Source: Anaerofustis sp.
Lineage (GTDB): Bacteria > Bacillota > Clostridia > Eubacteriales > Anaerofustaceae
Assembly (NCBI RefSeq): GCF_019420015.1
Contig: NZ_JAHZIA010000025.1
Coordinates: forward strand, 9,802 to 23,342
DNA: 13,541 nt
Direction: 5' to 3'
This document shows positions 5,915 through 13,497 of the stretch, piece by piece (within the stretch, counting starts at the first letter, position 1; every line of letters begins with the position of its first letter). Under the pieces are notes generated by a model that saw only the letters and a list, made by a program, of their open reading frames with translations, was not told where the DNA came from and ran no database searches. The position numbers and the translations under genes are program-made.

Positions 5915-7237
5915 ATGCAGGGAAATTTATTTGATGATATAAGAGAAGAACAAATAAAATCAAAAGCACCTTTGGCAGTAAGGATGAGACCCGAAAGTTT
6001 GGAGGAGTTTTACGGTCAGGAGCATATCGTCGGAAAAGGAAAACTCCTAAACCGAATGATAGAAGCCGATAAGGTAAGCTCTGTGATTCTCTTCGGACCC
6101 GCAGGATGTGGAAAGACGACTTTGGCAAAAATAATAGCAAATACGACAAGCTCTTATTTTTACAGTTTGAATGCGGTAACCTGCGGTGTAAAAGATGTAA
6201 GAGAAGTAATCGAAAAGGCAAAGAACAATTTGGGGCTGGAAAAAAGAAAAAGTATCCTTTTTATAGACGAGATACACAGGTTCAATAAGTCTCAGCAAGA
6301 TGCTCTTCTTCCCAGTGTGGAGGACGGAACCATAATATTGATAGGAGCTACGACAGAAAATCCTTTTTTTGAAATAAATTCCCCTTTGATTTCCCGCTCT
6401 ACTTTGTTTAAGCTTAAAAAGATAGACAAAGAAGATGTAAGAAAGATTATAGAAAATACTCTTTCAAATAAAGAGAAGGGACTCGGTCGTTACGATATAA
6501 ACATAGACGAAGAAGCTATGGATTATCTTTGTACAATGTGCAGCGGAGATGCGAGGATTTCTCTTAACGCTTTGGAGCTGGCATACCTTACCACGCCAAA
6601 GGACGAAAAGGGAAGAATAAATATAGACCTTGATGTGATAGTGGAGTGTATGCAAAGAAAGAAAGTGACTTATGACAAGGGGGATAATGAACACTACGAC
6701 ACCATAAGCGCCTTTATAAAGAGCATGAGGGGCTCCGATCCCGACGCCGCTATATACTATCTGGCAAAGATGCTCTATGCCGGGGAAGACCCGAAGTTTA
6801 TAGCCAGAAGAATGATTATTTTCGCTTCCGAAGATATAGGAAATGCGAATATCAAGGCTTTGGAACTTGCGGTAAATACCTTTAAAGCAGTAGAAGTCAT
6901 AGGAATGCCCGAAGTGAGAATCAACCTTGCTCACTGCGTTACTTATCTTGCCTCTTCGCCAAAAAGCAACGCTTCTTATGTGGCAATAAACAAGGCCATG
7001 GCGGATATAGAAAGAGAGCCCGATTATGATGTGCCTCTTCACATAAGGAATGCAAATTATAAAGGAGAAAAAGATTTCGGAGTAGGAGTCGGCTATAAAT
7101 ACCCTCACGATTATCCGAATGATTATGTAAAACAAGACTACCTTCCCGAGGAGATAAGGGGTAGGGTTTACTACGAGCCAAAAGACAACGGTAACGAAGG
7201 GAACTTAAAGAGGTACCTGGAAAATTTAAAAAAATAG
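5915..7237 (+). CDS. rarA: Replication-associated recombination protein RarA (MgsA family AAA+ ATPase)
   Basis: RarA/MgsA is a AAA+ ATPase related to clamp loaders and to eukaryotic WRNIP1. It acts at stalled or gapped replication forks in the cytoplasm. The 440-aa length is typical. Visible motifs are the RPESLEEFYGQEHIVG box (25-40), Walker A GPAGCGKTT (61-69), Walker B ILFIDEIHRFNKSQQDALLP (114-133), sensor 1 GATTENP (144-150) and the arginine finger region SPLISRS (156-162). The C-terminal tetramerisation region includes ARRMIIFASEDIGNA and ends in GRVYYEP. The start is supported by GAAAGGA (5901-5907), seven bases before the ATG. It is monocistronic, with a terminator shortly after. Some databases use mgsA for the same gene, which must not be confused with methylglyoxal synthase. 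Confidence 0.95.
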   Translation: MQGNLFDDIREEQIKSKAPLAVRMRPESLEEFYGQEHIVGKGKLLNRMIEADKVSSVILFGPAGCGKTTLAKIIANTTSSYFYSLNAVTCGVKDVREVIEKAKNNLGLEKRKSILFIDEIHRFNKSQQDALLPSVEDGTIILIGATTENPFFEINSPLISRSTLFKLKKIDKEDVRKIIENTLSNKEKGLGRYDINIDEEAMDYLCTMCSGDARISLNALELAYLTTPKDEKGRINIDLDVIVECMQRKKVTYDKGDNEHYDTISAFIKSMRGSDPDAAIYYLAKMLYAGEDPKFIARRMIIFASEDIGNANIKALELAVNTFKAVEVIGMPEVRINLAHCVTYLASSPKSNASYVAINKAMADIEREPDYDVPLHIRNANYKGEKDFGVGVGYKYPHDYPNDYVKQDYLPEEIRGRVYYEPKDNGNEGNLKRYLENLKK

Positions 7238-7261
7238 AAAATGTTTTATCGTGTGATTTTT

Positions 7262-7307
7262 AAGACCGCCAAAGCTTTTATTTAAATTCTTGGGCGGTCT
7301 TTTGTTT
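7262..7307 (+). terminator. Intrinsic terminator after rarA
   Basis: AAGACCGCC (7262-7270) pairs perfectly with GGCGGTCTT (7293-7301), followed by a short T-rich tail. The long loop contains further A/T pairing. On the minus strand the T-run is missing, so it is a poor terminator for the opposing gene that stops at 7349. Confidence 0.8.
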
Positions 7308-7348
7308 GGAAGGAAAATATTATTTTATTGTTTAAACACTAAATGTTA

Positions 7349-8524
7349 TCAGTGATGGAAAAGTCTTGTTGATGTAAATGCCATCACCATGTCGTATTTG
7401 TTGCATGTTTCGATTACGTTGTCGTCTCTTATTGAGCCTCCCGCCTGTGCAACGTATTTTACGCCGCTTTTGTGCGCTCTTTCTATGTTGTCGCCGAAAG
7501 GGAAGAATGCGTCAGAGCCCAGAGCTACGTTCTTCATTTCTTTTAAGTATTCTTTCTTTTCTTCTCTTGTGAGAGCTTCGGGTTTTTCTTTGAATACATT
7601 CTCCCAGCTTCCGTCTTTTAATATATCTTCGTAATCGTCTGAAATGTAAACGTCAATTGCATTGTCTCTGTCTGCCCTTCTTATGCCGTCTTTAAAAGGA
7701 AGGTTAAGTACTTTGCTGTGGCTTCTTAAAAACCACGTGTCTGCTTTGTTTCCCGCAAGTCTGGTGCAGTGTATTCTCGATTGTTGTCCTGCTCCTATTC
7801 CTATCGCCTGTCCGTCTTTTACGTAACAAACCGAATTTGACTGTGTGTATTTTAAGGTTATAAGAGAAATAATCAAGTCTCTTTTTGCTTCTTCGCTCAT
7901 TGCCCTGTTTTCTGTAACGATGTTTTTGAGCATATCTTCGTTTATCTTTATATCGTTTCTTCCCTGTTCGAAAGTAACCCCGAAAACTTCTTTTCTTTCC
8001 GATTGTTTCGGTGTGTAATTCTTGTCTACTTTAATTATAAGGTATTTGCCTTTCTTCTTGTTTTTAAGTATTTCTAAGGCTTCATCCGAGTAAGAGGGAG
8101 CGATGATACCATCAGATACTTCCTTTGCTAAGTACATTGCGGTCGCTTTGTCGCATTCGCCGGATAAAGCCGCAAAATCTCCGTAAGATGACATCCTGTC
8201 TGCTCCTCTTGCTCTTATATAGGCTGATGAAATATCGGTAAGCTCGATACTTTCATCCACAAAATACATTTGCTTCAAAGTTTCTGTAAGTTTAAGTCCG
8301 ACAGCAGCGCCTGCGGGGGATACGTGTTTAAAGGATGCGGCAGAGGGTATTCCAGTGGCTTCTTTTAATTCTTTTACCAACTGCCAGCTGTTAAATGCGT
8401 CCAATAAGTTTATGTATCCGGCAGAACCGTTTAAAATCTCAATGGGAAGTTCCCCTTCTTCAGTGTATACCCTGGATGGTTTTTGGTTTGGGTTGCACCC
8501 GTACTTTAATTGGATTTCTTTCAT
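7349..8524 (-). CDS. Stand-alone AICAR transformylase (phosphoribosylaminoimidazolecarboxamide formyltransferase), purH-like
   Basis: The enzyme transfers a formyl group from 10-formyl-tetrahydrofolate to AICAR (ZMP), giving FAICAR, the penultimate step of purine synthesis. The 391-aa product contains only the transformylase part. The family Lys-His pair is in SFKHVSPAGAA (Lys66, His67), and it has TQSNSVCYVKDGQAIGIGAG and the C-terminal MAFTSTRLFHH. Ordinary bifunctional PurH is about 510 aa and starts with an IMP cyclohydrolase domain, which is absent here, so FAICAR must be cyclised by another protein. The start ATG follows AAAAGGAG (8542-8535). Upstream on the same strand are a strong promoter and a ZTP riboswitch, which agree with this substrate. 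Annotation as purH is possible but would hide the missing domain. Confidence 0.92.
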   Translation of the reverse strand: MKEIQLKYGCNPNQKPSRVYTEEGELPIEILNGSAGYINLLDAFNSWQLVKELKEATGIPSAASFKHVSPAGAAVGLKLTETLKQMYFVDESIELTDISSAYIRARGADRMSSYGDFAALSGECDKATAMYLAKEVSDGIIAPSYSDEALEILKNKKKGKYLIIKVDKNYTPKQSERKEVFGVTFEQGRNDIKINEDMLKNIVTENRAMSEEAKRDLIISLITLKYTQSNSVCYVKDGQAIGIGAGQQSRIHCTRLAGNKADTWFLRSHSKVLNLPFKDGIRRADRDNAIDVYISDDYEDILKDGSWENVFKEKPEALTREEKKEYLKEMKNVALGSDAFFPFGDNIERAHKSGVKYVAQAGGSIRDDNVIETCNKYDMVMAFTSTRLFHH

Positions 8525-8542
8525 TTTTGTTACACTCCTTTT

Positions 8543-8572
8543 AATAATAAAGAGCCCACTATCCGGGCTCTT
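8543..8572 (-). terminator. Riboswitch-controlled terminator
   Basis: On the minus strand AAGAGCCC (8572-8565) pairs perfectly with GGGCUCUU (8557-8550) around a GGAUAGU loop, followed by a U-rich UUAUUAUU. The GCCC of its left arm can instead pair with the GGGC of the aptamer's conserved CUGGGC (8576-8573). That is a plausible way for ligand binding to prevent termination. Confidence 0.8.
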
Positions 8573-8646
8573 GCCCAGACGGTCGGCTCATAATTATCAT
8601 TATACTTCATGTGGTTATTTCCACTTTTCCGTCAGTCGTATAACTG
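8543..8646 (-). promoter_or_regulatory. ZTP (pfl) riboswitch upstream of the AICAR transformylase gene
   Basis: Read on the minus strand, the leader has the ZTP aptamer layout. P1 is GUUAUAC (8644-8638) with GUAUAAU (8605-8599). Inside it is the conserved ACUGACGG stretch and P2, GUGG (8624-8621)/CCAC (8614-8611). The diagnostic 3' block CCGACCGUCUGGGCA follows at 8586-8572. The terminator comes directly after. This RNA class binds ZMP/ZTP and turns on purine and folate one-carbon genes when 10-formyl-tetrahydrofolate is short. The aptamer begins about where transcription should start and ends just before the gene. The class assignment rests on the conserved block, the nested stems and the downstream gene. 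Confidence 0.9.
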
Positions 8647-8651
8647 TTTAA

Positions 8652-8680
8652 AGGATAACATGTTTCTTCCTTTCAGTCAA
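8652..8680 (-). promoter_or_regulatory. Promoter of the riboswitch-AICAR transformylase unit
   Basis: Minus strand TTGACT (8680-8675), exactly 17 nt, then TATCCT (8657-8652). The predicted start near 8645 coincides with the 5' end of riboswitch stem P1, which supports both calls. Confidence 0.7.
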
Positions 8681-8690
8681 TATGTTTATA

Positions 8691-8758
8691 TATATTGTGT
8701 TTGTGTTCTGCTATAATTCTATCGTATATGGCGTTTGGGTGTATATTGTGTTGGTGTT
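8691..8758. repeat. Pair of 17-bp direct repeats
   Basis: TATATTGTGTTTGTGTT (8691-8707) recurs with one change at 8742-8758, 51 bp apart, just upstream of the riboswitch promoter. An overlapping inverted repeat is listed separately. The role is unknown. Confidence 0.5.
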
Positions 8759-8774
8759 ATAAAACGTCATATAC
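8724..8774. repeat. Inverted repeat with 13-bp arms
   Basis: GTATATGGCGTTT (8724-8736) and AAACGTCATATAC (8762-8774) are complementary at 12 of 13 positions (the other a possible G-U), separated by 25 bp. No T-run adjoins it. It could be an operator or a hairpin in the divergent intergenic region. Confidence 0.45.
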
Positions 8775-9118
8775 CGGTCATATATTTTATAATAAATAGA
8801 ATTTTGTTTTCCTTTGATTTCTTTTTTATGTATTGTTTTGGTATACGTTCTGATTTGATTTGTTTTTTTTACTGCTATGGTAAATTTATTTTAAATAGAT
8901 AACTTATTTGTTTCTCTTTTGTTTGTGAATTTTATTGGGGATTTTATGGAGGAAAATTCGGGATAAGATTTTGACTGTAAGACGGATAAATTTATACACT
9001 TTATTTTTGTTTATATTTGTTTTGTATAAGTAATTTGATAAATGACTTTTATGGATTCGGTTTAAATGTAAAATCTGTGTAATCTCTATGAATACTAGGT
9101 TTTTATGACTTTTCTTCA
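8775..9118. other. AT-rich intergenic stretch between divergent units
   Basis: No supportable gene is seen. The only signal is a possible weak promoter on the plus strand, TTGACT (8971-8976), 16 nt, TATACA (8993-8998). A 73-codon minus-strand ORF here (8904-9125) is Lys/Asn/Ile-rich, has no ribosome binding site and looks like a by-product of base composition. Confidence 0.4.
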
Positions 9119-9148
9119 TTGACAAGAACAGTAAAAACAGATTATACT
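9119..9148 (+). promoter_or_regulatory. Strong promoter of the surface-protein gene
   Basis: Perfect TTGACA (9119-9124), an 18-nt spacer and TATACT (9143-9148). Transcription should start around 9155, inside the palindrome listed next, giving a leader of about 40 nt. Confidence 0.75.
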
Positions 9149-9149
9149 A

Positions 9150-9165
9150 ATACTATATATAGTAT
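9150..9165. promoter_or_regulatory. Perfect 16-bp palindrome at the transcription start (candidate operator)
   Basis: ATACTATATATAGTAT is its own reverse complement and sits directly after the -10 box of the surface-protein gene, where a bound repressor would block transcription start. It is very AT-rich, so chance is possible. Confidence 0.45.
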
Positions 9166-9193
9166 ATTATATTAATTAAAGGGGTTAGAAAAT

Positions 9194-11815
9194 ATGAAAA
9201 AATTATTGGCTTCATTTTTGTGCATTGTTATGATTGCGGCTTTTATGCCTGTCATGGCATTTGCCGAGAATGAAAGAAGTACGGGGAATATTGTATATCT
9301 TGACGGAACCAAATCGGAGAACGGTGACGGAACGGAAACAAGCCCGTATAATAACTTTAATTCTGCCATTGATTCTGTTGAAGAAGGAGGCAGAATAAAG
9401 CTGATTGGCGATTATGAAAAGGAATCGACTTCATATGATGAGTTTATGGCTAATCGTGTTTTTATCAATAAAAATATTACTCTTGATTTAAACAATTATA
9501 ATATTAATCTTTCGGGAAGTTTTGGTTGGTATGCTCTTTCTGTAAGTTCCGGTGTAAAGGCTACGGTAATGAACGGAACCATAAATGCCGTAAAATCTAC
9601 TCAGGGAATCGTTACTCTTGCTTCCGGTGCAGAAGCTGACTTTGTTAAATGTATCGTTAAAGGGGGAGGAAGTAAGCCCGCTGTCAAGTTGGGAGATAAC
9701 AGCACTTTTAACGCAGAAGGTTCAACTTTCATAAGCGCACCTTCAAGTTATTATGGTATTAATGGTGAAGCTAAAAAGATTTATATGAAAGATTGTGTTG
9801 TCGACGGTATGGGCGTAACTTCGTCGTATCATTACGGTATTTCTGTAACCTCAGGTGATATGACTTTTGAAGATTGTACCATCAGTGTAACCGATAAAGA
9901 AGATGCTGTTGATTTGACTGTTTTGGATGGCGCAACCGCAATTATTTCGGGAGGAGAAATAAACGGTGCGATCAGAGCAGGTTGGAAGTCAAACGGGACT
10001 TTGAAAATCAGCGGAGATACTCTTGTAAACGGACAGGTGGTACATGTGGGAAACGGAGATAATAACAAAGCTTCTTACATAAATCTCGCAGGTGGTAAGT
10101 ATGCCTTAACGGAAAATCTTATCAGTGTTAATGATAAAGTAAAAGGTAATGTTACCGTTACGGGCGGAGTATTTAAAAACGAAACCGTTGTTGCCGACTT
10201 TGTAAAAGAACCTTATAAAATTATTGCCAATATAGGTACGAATAAAGATGATTATCCGTATACCATACAGAATATCCCTGCCGGTACGGTAGCCTGTGTG
10301 GGAGATAAGACTTATACTTCCATCGACGAAGCAATGGCTAAGGCAAATGGCAATACCGTTCTTCTCGTTGCAGATGTAAAAGTGGATAAGCTTTACGGTA
10401 AAATCAACGGAAACGGTAAAAAGATTACTTACAACGGTACGATTAAGTCTCTTATGGACAGCGATTTAACCCTTACCAATGCCAATATTGTTTGTAGTGA
10501 TGCGGATATAAACAATATTTCCGTTGCAGGCGGTAAGCTTAACGGTGGTGTTGTAAACAACGGAAATGTAGACGGATTTTTAAAAGATAACTGTTTTATT
10601 CATGATGAAACGAAATCAATCGAAGATGTTTCAAAATTTGAAGCAACCATAGGGAAAACAGGTTACACGGCATTAACGAACGCAATGTCTGTGGCAGCAC
10701 GTTCTGCAGAGAAAGAAACGGTTGTTCTTCAAAAAAATAAAACGGCAGGACATGAAGAAATTTATCCGAATGCGAATTATACATTGGATTTAAACGGACA
10801 TACAATGGGGTCATTCCTTATAGTACCACTTCAAGACAGACCTGAACTTATTCCGAACAATGCGGACATAACAATTAAAGATTCAAGCAAAGACAAGACC
10901 GGTAAAATCATAAGTGATGATAATTTTGCAATTGCAACCAACGGAACACTTGAAAATATAAAATTGACACTTGACGGTATTAGTGTTGAAAGTAAATCTT
11001 ATGCAGGTATTTACTTCCCTAGCAGCGGAAAACTTATTGTAAAGAATTGTAATATTACCGGTACCAGCGGTGTAGAAATCCGTGGGGGAGAAATGGAAGT
11101 GGAAAATTCAAACATCACAGCAACCGCCGATGAATTTAAAGCAAGCGAAAATGCAAGCGGTTCTACAATTGAAGGTGCTGCCATTGCGGTTTCTCAGCAT
11201 TCTACAAATCACCCTATAAAGGTGAATATAAAGAGCGGAACATTTAAGGGAATCAAGGCTCTTTATGAAGTTGACTTACAGGACTCTAAGAGCGATAATA
11301 TAAATATTACCGTTATGGGAGGAAATTTTAAGGGAAAAGTTGAGAGTGATAATGCAGACAGTTTCATAACAGGAGGAACCTTTAGTGAATGGCCGGGTGA
11401 AGAGCTTGTTGCGGATAAAGTCCTTGCGGTTCAAAAAGGTGATAAGTTCTATATCGGAAGTAATGCCAATAAAGTTATTAATGAATCAAAACCCGGAGAT
11501 AAAATCACTGTGATAAAATCGGGAGAAGATGCTTTGACAGTTCCCGAAGGAGTCGTAATTGAAAATAAAAGCGGAGAGTCAATCATAGTTAACGGCAAAG
11601 AGGTTGACAACGGTAAAAGCATTACGGCAACGAAACCAAATAAACAGGAGGGAAATGATGATTCTGTAAGTGACGGAAGTCATAATACCAGTCAGGAGAG
11701 TACAAATGCTCCAAGTACAGGAGACGAAAGTAACTTAATTGTGTTTGTTATGTTATTCTTTGTCGCAGCTTTGGGTATTGGAGTTACTTCTATAGCATTT
11801 ATAAAAAAACATTAA
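9194..11815 (+). CDS. Large secreted beta-helix surface protein with a PSTGD sorting-type tail
   Basis: The 873-aa protein starts with a clear signal peptide (KK, hydrophobic 4-20, cleavage after MAFA, residue 24). The mature part opens with VYLDGTKSENGDGTETSPYN and is rich in short turns such as LDLNNYNINLSG, MKDCVVDG, ISGGEING and VTGGVFK, typical of right-handed parallel beta-helices. Two later segments restart the pattern: VGDKTYTSIDEAMAKANG (about 366-385) and IGKTGYTALTNAMSVAA (about 490-506), so three modules are likely. A Ser/Asn/Gln-rich linker (about 795-838) leads to NAPSTGD (PSTGD 840-844), a hydrophobic helix and the basic end KKH. That is a cell-wall sorting layout with PSTG in place of LPXTG. 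No catalytic residues of a polysaccharide lyase are recognised. Adhesion or wall-surface function is inferred. AAAGGGG (9178-9184) is the ribosome binding site. No sortase is nearby. Confidence 0.85.
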   Translation: MKKLLASFLCIVMIAAFMPVMAFAENERSTGNIVYLDGTKSENGDGTETSPYNNFNSAIDSVEEGGRIKLIGDYEKESTSYDEFMANRVFINKNITLDLNNYNINLSGSFGWYALSVSSGVKATVMNGTINAVKSTQGIVTLASGAEADFVKCIVKGGGSKPAVKLGDNSTFNAEGSTFISAPSSYYGINGEAKKIYMKDCVVDGMGVTSSYHYGISVTSGDMTFEDCTISVTDKEDAVDLTVLDGATAIISGGEINGAIRAGWKSNGTLKISGDTLVNGQVVHVGNGDNNKASYINLAGGKYALTENLISVNDKVKGNVTVTGGVFKNETVVADFVKEPYKIIANIGTNKDDYPYTIQNIPAGTVACVGDKTYTSIDEAMAKANGNTVLLVADVKVDKLYGKINGNGKKITYNGTIKSLMDSDLTLTNANIVCSDADINNISVAGGKLNGGVVNNGNVDGFLKDNCFIHDETKSIEDVSKFEATIGKTGYTALTNAMSVAARSAEKETVVLQKNKTAGHEEIYPNANYTLDLNGHTMGSFLIVPLQDRPELIPNNADITIKDSSKDKTGKIISDDNFAIATNGTLENIKLTLDGISVESKSYAGIYFPSSGKLIVKNCNITGTSGVEIRGGEMEVENSNITATADEFKASENASGSTIEGAAIAVSQHSTNHPIKVNIKSGTFKGIKALYEVDLQDSKSDNINITVMGGNFKGKVESDNADSFITGGTFSEWPGEELVADKVLAVQKGDKFYIGSNANKVINESKPGDKITVIKSGEDALTVPEGVVIENKSGESIIVNGKEVDNGKSITATKPNKQEGNDDSVSDGSHNTSQESTNAPSTGDESNLIVFVMLFFVAALGIGVTSIAFIKKH

Positions 11816-11834
11816 TAAAGGTTAGATATAATTT

Positions 11835-11866
11835 AAGAGACGGCTACATAACCGTCTCTTTTTTAT
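11835..11866 (+). terminator. Intrinsic terminator after the surface-protein gene
   Basis: AAGAGACGG (11835-11843) pairs perfectly with CCGTCTCTT (11852-11860), with an 8-nt loop, then a T-run. The flanks on the minus side lack a good T-run, so it may serve the convergent gene (stop codon at 11913-11915) only weakly. Confidence 0.85.
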
Positions 11867-11912
11867 AGTTTTATTTTGTATGCAGATATTTTTATTTATG
11901 GTTTTACAGCAG

Positions 11913-12470
11913 TTATCTTCTTCTCCTTACACCGTACATATAACCTCCCTGTATCGTTACGATATCATTTATGGTAACAACACAGTCCGGTACGTATTTA
12001 TAAGCAAGATTTTCTGCTTCTTCAACTCTTTTTCTGTTTACGTGCAGTTTTAGTATATATCTTGTGTGGTTGAATCCTTCGCCTTTCATAACCGTTACAC
12101 CGAATTTATTATCTCTTAGTATATTCGCAAGTCTTTCGCCTTCGCTTCCTCTTACGTTTATTTCCATGCTTACGAATCCAAGAGCGATTTTTTTCTCTAT
12201 TACTATTCCAACGTATATTCCCACACTGTATCCCAAAGCGTAAAACAGAGCTTTCCATAAGTCTTCTTGCAGTGTTGAGAGCACGCTTGAAGCCACAAAA
12301 ATCCAAAGGAGGATAACCACAAATCCGACCAAACTCCCCAGTTCTTTTTGTCCTTTGTTGATGAGAACTATTCTTAAAGTATCAAGGGATATCTCGAGTA
12401 CCTTTAAGCAGAATATTGTAATGTATACAATCGGTCCCGTCTTTGTTAAAAAATCCATTAAAAAATCCAT
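11913..12470 (-). CDS. UPF0316/DUF2179 family membrane protein
   Basis: The 185-aa protein has an N-terminal three-helix membrane domain (about residues 12-33, 45-67 and 71-93). It contains the family-like segments LKVLEISLDTLRIVLINKG, GYSVGIYVGIVIEKKIALG and, in the soluble C-terminal DUF2179 region, ILRDNKFGVTVMKGEGF. It ends in a basic GVRRRR tail. The family is widespread in Firmicutes; no biochemical role is assigned here. A longer reading begins with GTG at 12476, only one base after AGAGG (12482-12478), which is too close. The ATG at 12470 is seven bases after it and is chosen. The gene is divergent from mtnN. Confidence 0.85.
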   Translation of the reverse strand: MDFLMDFLTKTGPIVYITIFCLKVLEISLDTLRIVLINKGQKELGSLVGFVVILLWIFVASSVLSTLQEDLWKALFYALGYSVGIYVGIVIEKKIALGFVSMEINVRGSEGERLANILRDNKFGVTVMKGEGFNHTRYILKLHVNRKRVEEAENLAYKYVPDCVVTINDIVTIQGGYMYGVRRRR

Positions 12471-12501
12471 ATGCACACCTCTGATATATATTATTAACGG
12501 T

Positions 12502-12529
12502 ATTATACTCTTTTATTTGTCAAAGTAAA
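12502..12529 (-). promoter_or_regulatory. Promoter of the UPF0316 gene
   Basis: Minus-strand TTTACT (12529-12524), a 16-nt spacer and TATAAT (12507-12502). A TTGACA also lies on this strand at 12523-12518, but only 10 nt from the same -10, so it cannot serve as its -35. Confidence 0.45.
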
Positions 12530-12545
12530 GGGAAATATTTTTAAT

Positions 12546-12573
12546 TTTACAAATAATTTAAATGTAGTATAAT
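12546..12573 (+). promoter_or_regulatory. Promoter of mtnN
   Basis: TTTACA (12546-12551), a 16-nt spacer and a perfect TATAAT (12568-12573), about 65 nt before the start codon. Confidence 0.6.
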
Positions 12574-12640
12574 ATTAAAGCGGAAAGAAAAAATTTGAAC
12601 CTTGAATATTTTAAATAAAGGTTAAAAAGGAGATTAACAG

Positions 12641-13327
12641 ATGATTGGAATTATAGCATCAATGGATGAAGAATTGGAATTTATAAAAAAGAATATGGTA
12701 AATACCCAAGTAAAAAAAATCACAAACAGCGAGTATTTTATCGGCAGTGTCGGGTCGAATGATGTCGTTTTGGTAAAATGTTATACAGGTAAAGTACATA
12801 TGGCTCTTACAGCGCAAAAACTCATTGATAATTTTGATGTGGATGTTTTGATAAACTGCGGAGTTGCGGGAGGACTTAAGGACGGTATTAAAGTAGGGGA
12901 TGTGGTTTTTGCCGAAAATACCCTTCAGACTGATATGGATGTTACTATGCTTGGATATGAAGAGGGAGTTATTCCCGATATTGACAAAAAATACTTTGCT
13001 CAAGCAGAATATATAAACGACAAAGCAAGAAAATTTGCGGATGGCTATGACTTCGATGTTTTTTTCGGTAACATATTGACTGCGGATAAATTTGTTTCAA
13101 ATAAAAAAGACAAAGAATATTTGATTGAGAATTTTAATGGGTATTGTACCGATATGGAAACTGCGGCTTTGGCTCAGGTATGCTATGTAAACGGCATAGA
13201 TTTTGCAGGAATAAGAGGGATAAGCGACGGAGCAGATGAGGGCGCAAAAAGCGACTTCAGAGAAAACCTTAAAAAGGCGAGCGATAACTGCGCAGTAGCC
13301 CTTTTGGATGTGATTAAAAGCTTATAA
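12641..13327 (+). CDS. mtnN: 5'-methylthioadenosine/S-adenosylhomocysteine nucleosidase
   Basis: This cytoplasmic enzyme (also called Pfs) cleaves adenine from methylthioadenosine and S-adenosylhomocysteine, by-products of polyamine synthesis and methylation. It recycles methyl-transfer waste and provides the precursor of autoinducer-2. The 228-aa length is typical. Catalytic positions fit the family: Glu11 in MDEEL, Glu173 in DMETAALAQ and Asp196 in GISDGAD. VLINCGVAGGL (69-79) and GDVVFAENTLQTDMDVT (86-102) match the nucleoside-binding core. AAGGAG (12627-12632) supports the start. The gene has its own promoter and terminator. PrmA in this window would generate S-adenosylhomocysteine, a substrate here, but the two genes are not linked in an operon. 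Confidence 0.95.
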   Translation: MIGIIASMDEELEFIKKNMVNTQVKKITNSEYFIGSVGSNDVVLVKCYTGKVHMALTAQKLIDNFDVDVLINCGVAGGLKDGIKVGDVVFAENTLQTDMDVTMLGYEEGVIPDIDKKYFAQAEYINDKARKFADGYDFDVFFGNILTADKFVSNKKDKEYLIENFNGYCTDMETAALAQVCYVNGIDFAGIRGISDGADEGAKSDFRENLKKASDNCAVALLDVIKSL

Positions 13328-13361
13328 TCATTATCTTTTGACTTTGAAATTTTATTATTCG

Positions 13362-13397
13362 ATTCTCCTTTTAATTAAAAGGAGAATTGTTTTTTGT
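13362..13397 (+). terminator. Intrinsic terminator after mtnN
   Basis: ATTCTCCTTTT (13362-13372) and AAAAGGAGAAT (13377-13387) form a perfect 11-bp stem around AATT, followed by a T-rich run. Confidence 0.88.
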
Positions 13398-13415
13398 GTT
13401 TTGCTTTATTTGATT

Positions 13416-13444
13416 TTGCTTTTTGTATATGCAGGTAGTATAAT
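13416..13444 (+). promoter_or_regulatory. Promoter of the P-loop NTPase gene
   Basis: TTGCTT (13416-13421), exactly 17 nt, and TATAAT (13439-13444). A second TATAAT occurs at 13450-13455. A small hairpin (TCGGT 13462-13466 / ACCGA 13470-13474) lies in the leader. Confidence 0.6.
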
Positions 13445-13497
13445 TACAGTATAATCATATTTCGGTAAAACCGATTTGTTGTAAGAGGAGAAGTATA

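Noticed and set aside
6464..7135. 223-codon minus-strand ORF
   Set aside because: It lies wholly inside rarA on the opposite strand, has no ribosome binding site and no recognisable protein pattern.
8947..8963. Mini-ORF with GGAGG at its start
   Set aside because: The ATG sits before GGAGG and the frame stops after six codons; no evidence for a leader peptide.
8904..9125. 73-codon minus-strand ORF
   Set aside because: Its Lys/Asn/Ile-rich composition reflects AT-rich DNA; no ribosome binding site or family pattern.
12471..12476. GTG start for the UPF0316 gene
   Set aside because: It is one base from the AGAGG site; the ATG at 12470 has normal spacing.
12518..12523. TTGACA as the -35 of the UPF0316 promoter
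   Set aside because: It is only 10 nt from the TATAAT; TTTACT at 12529-12524 gives acceptable spacing.
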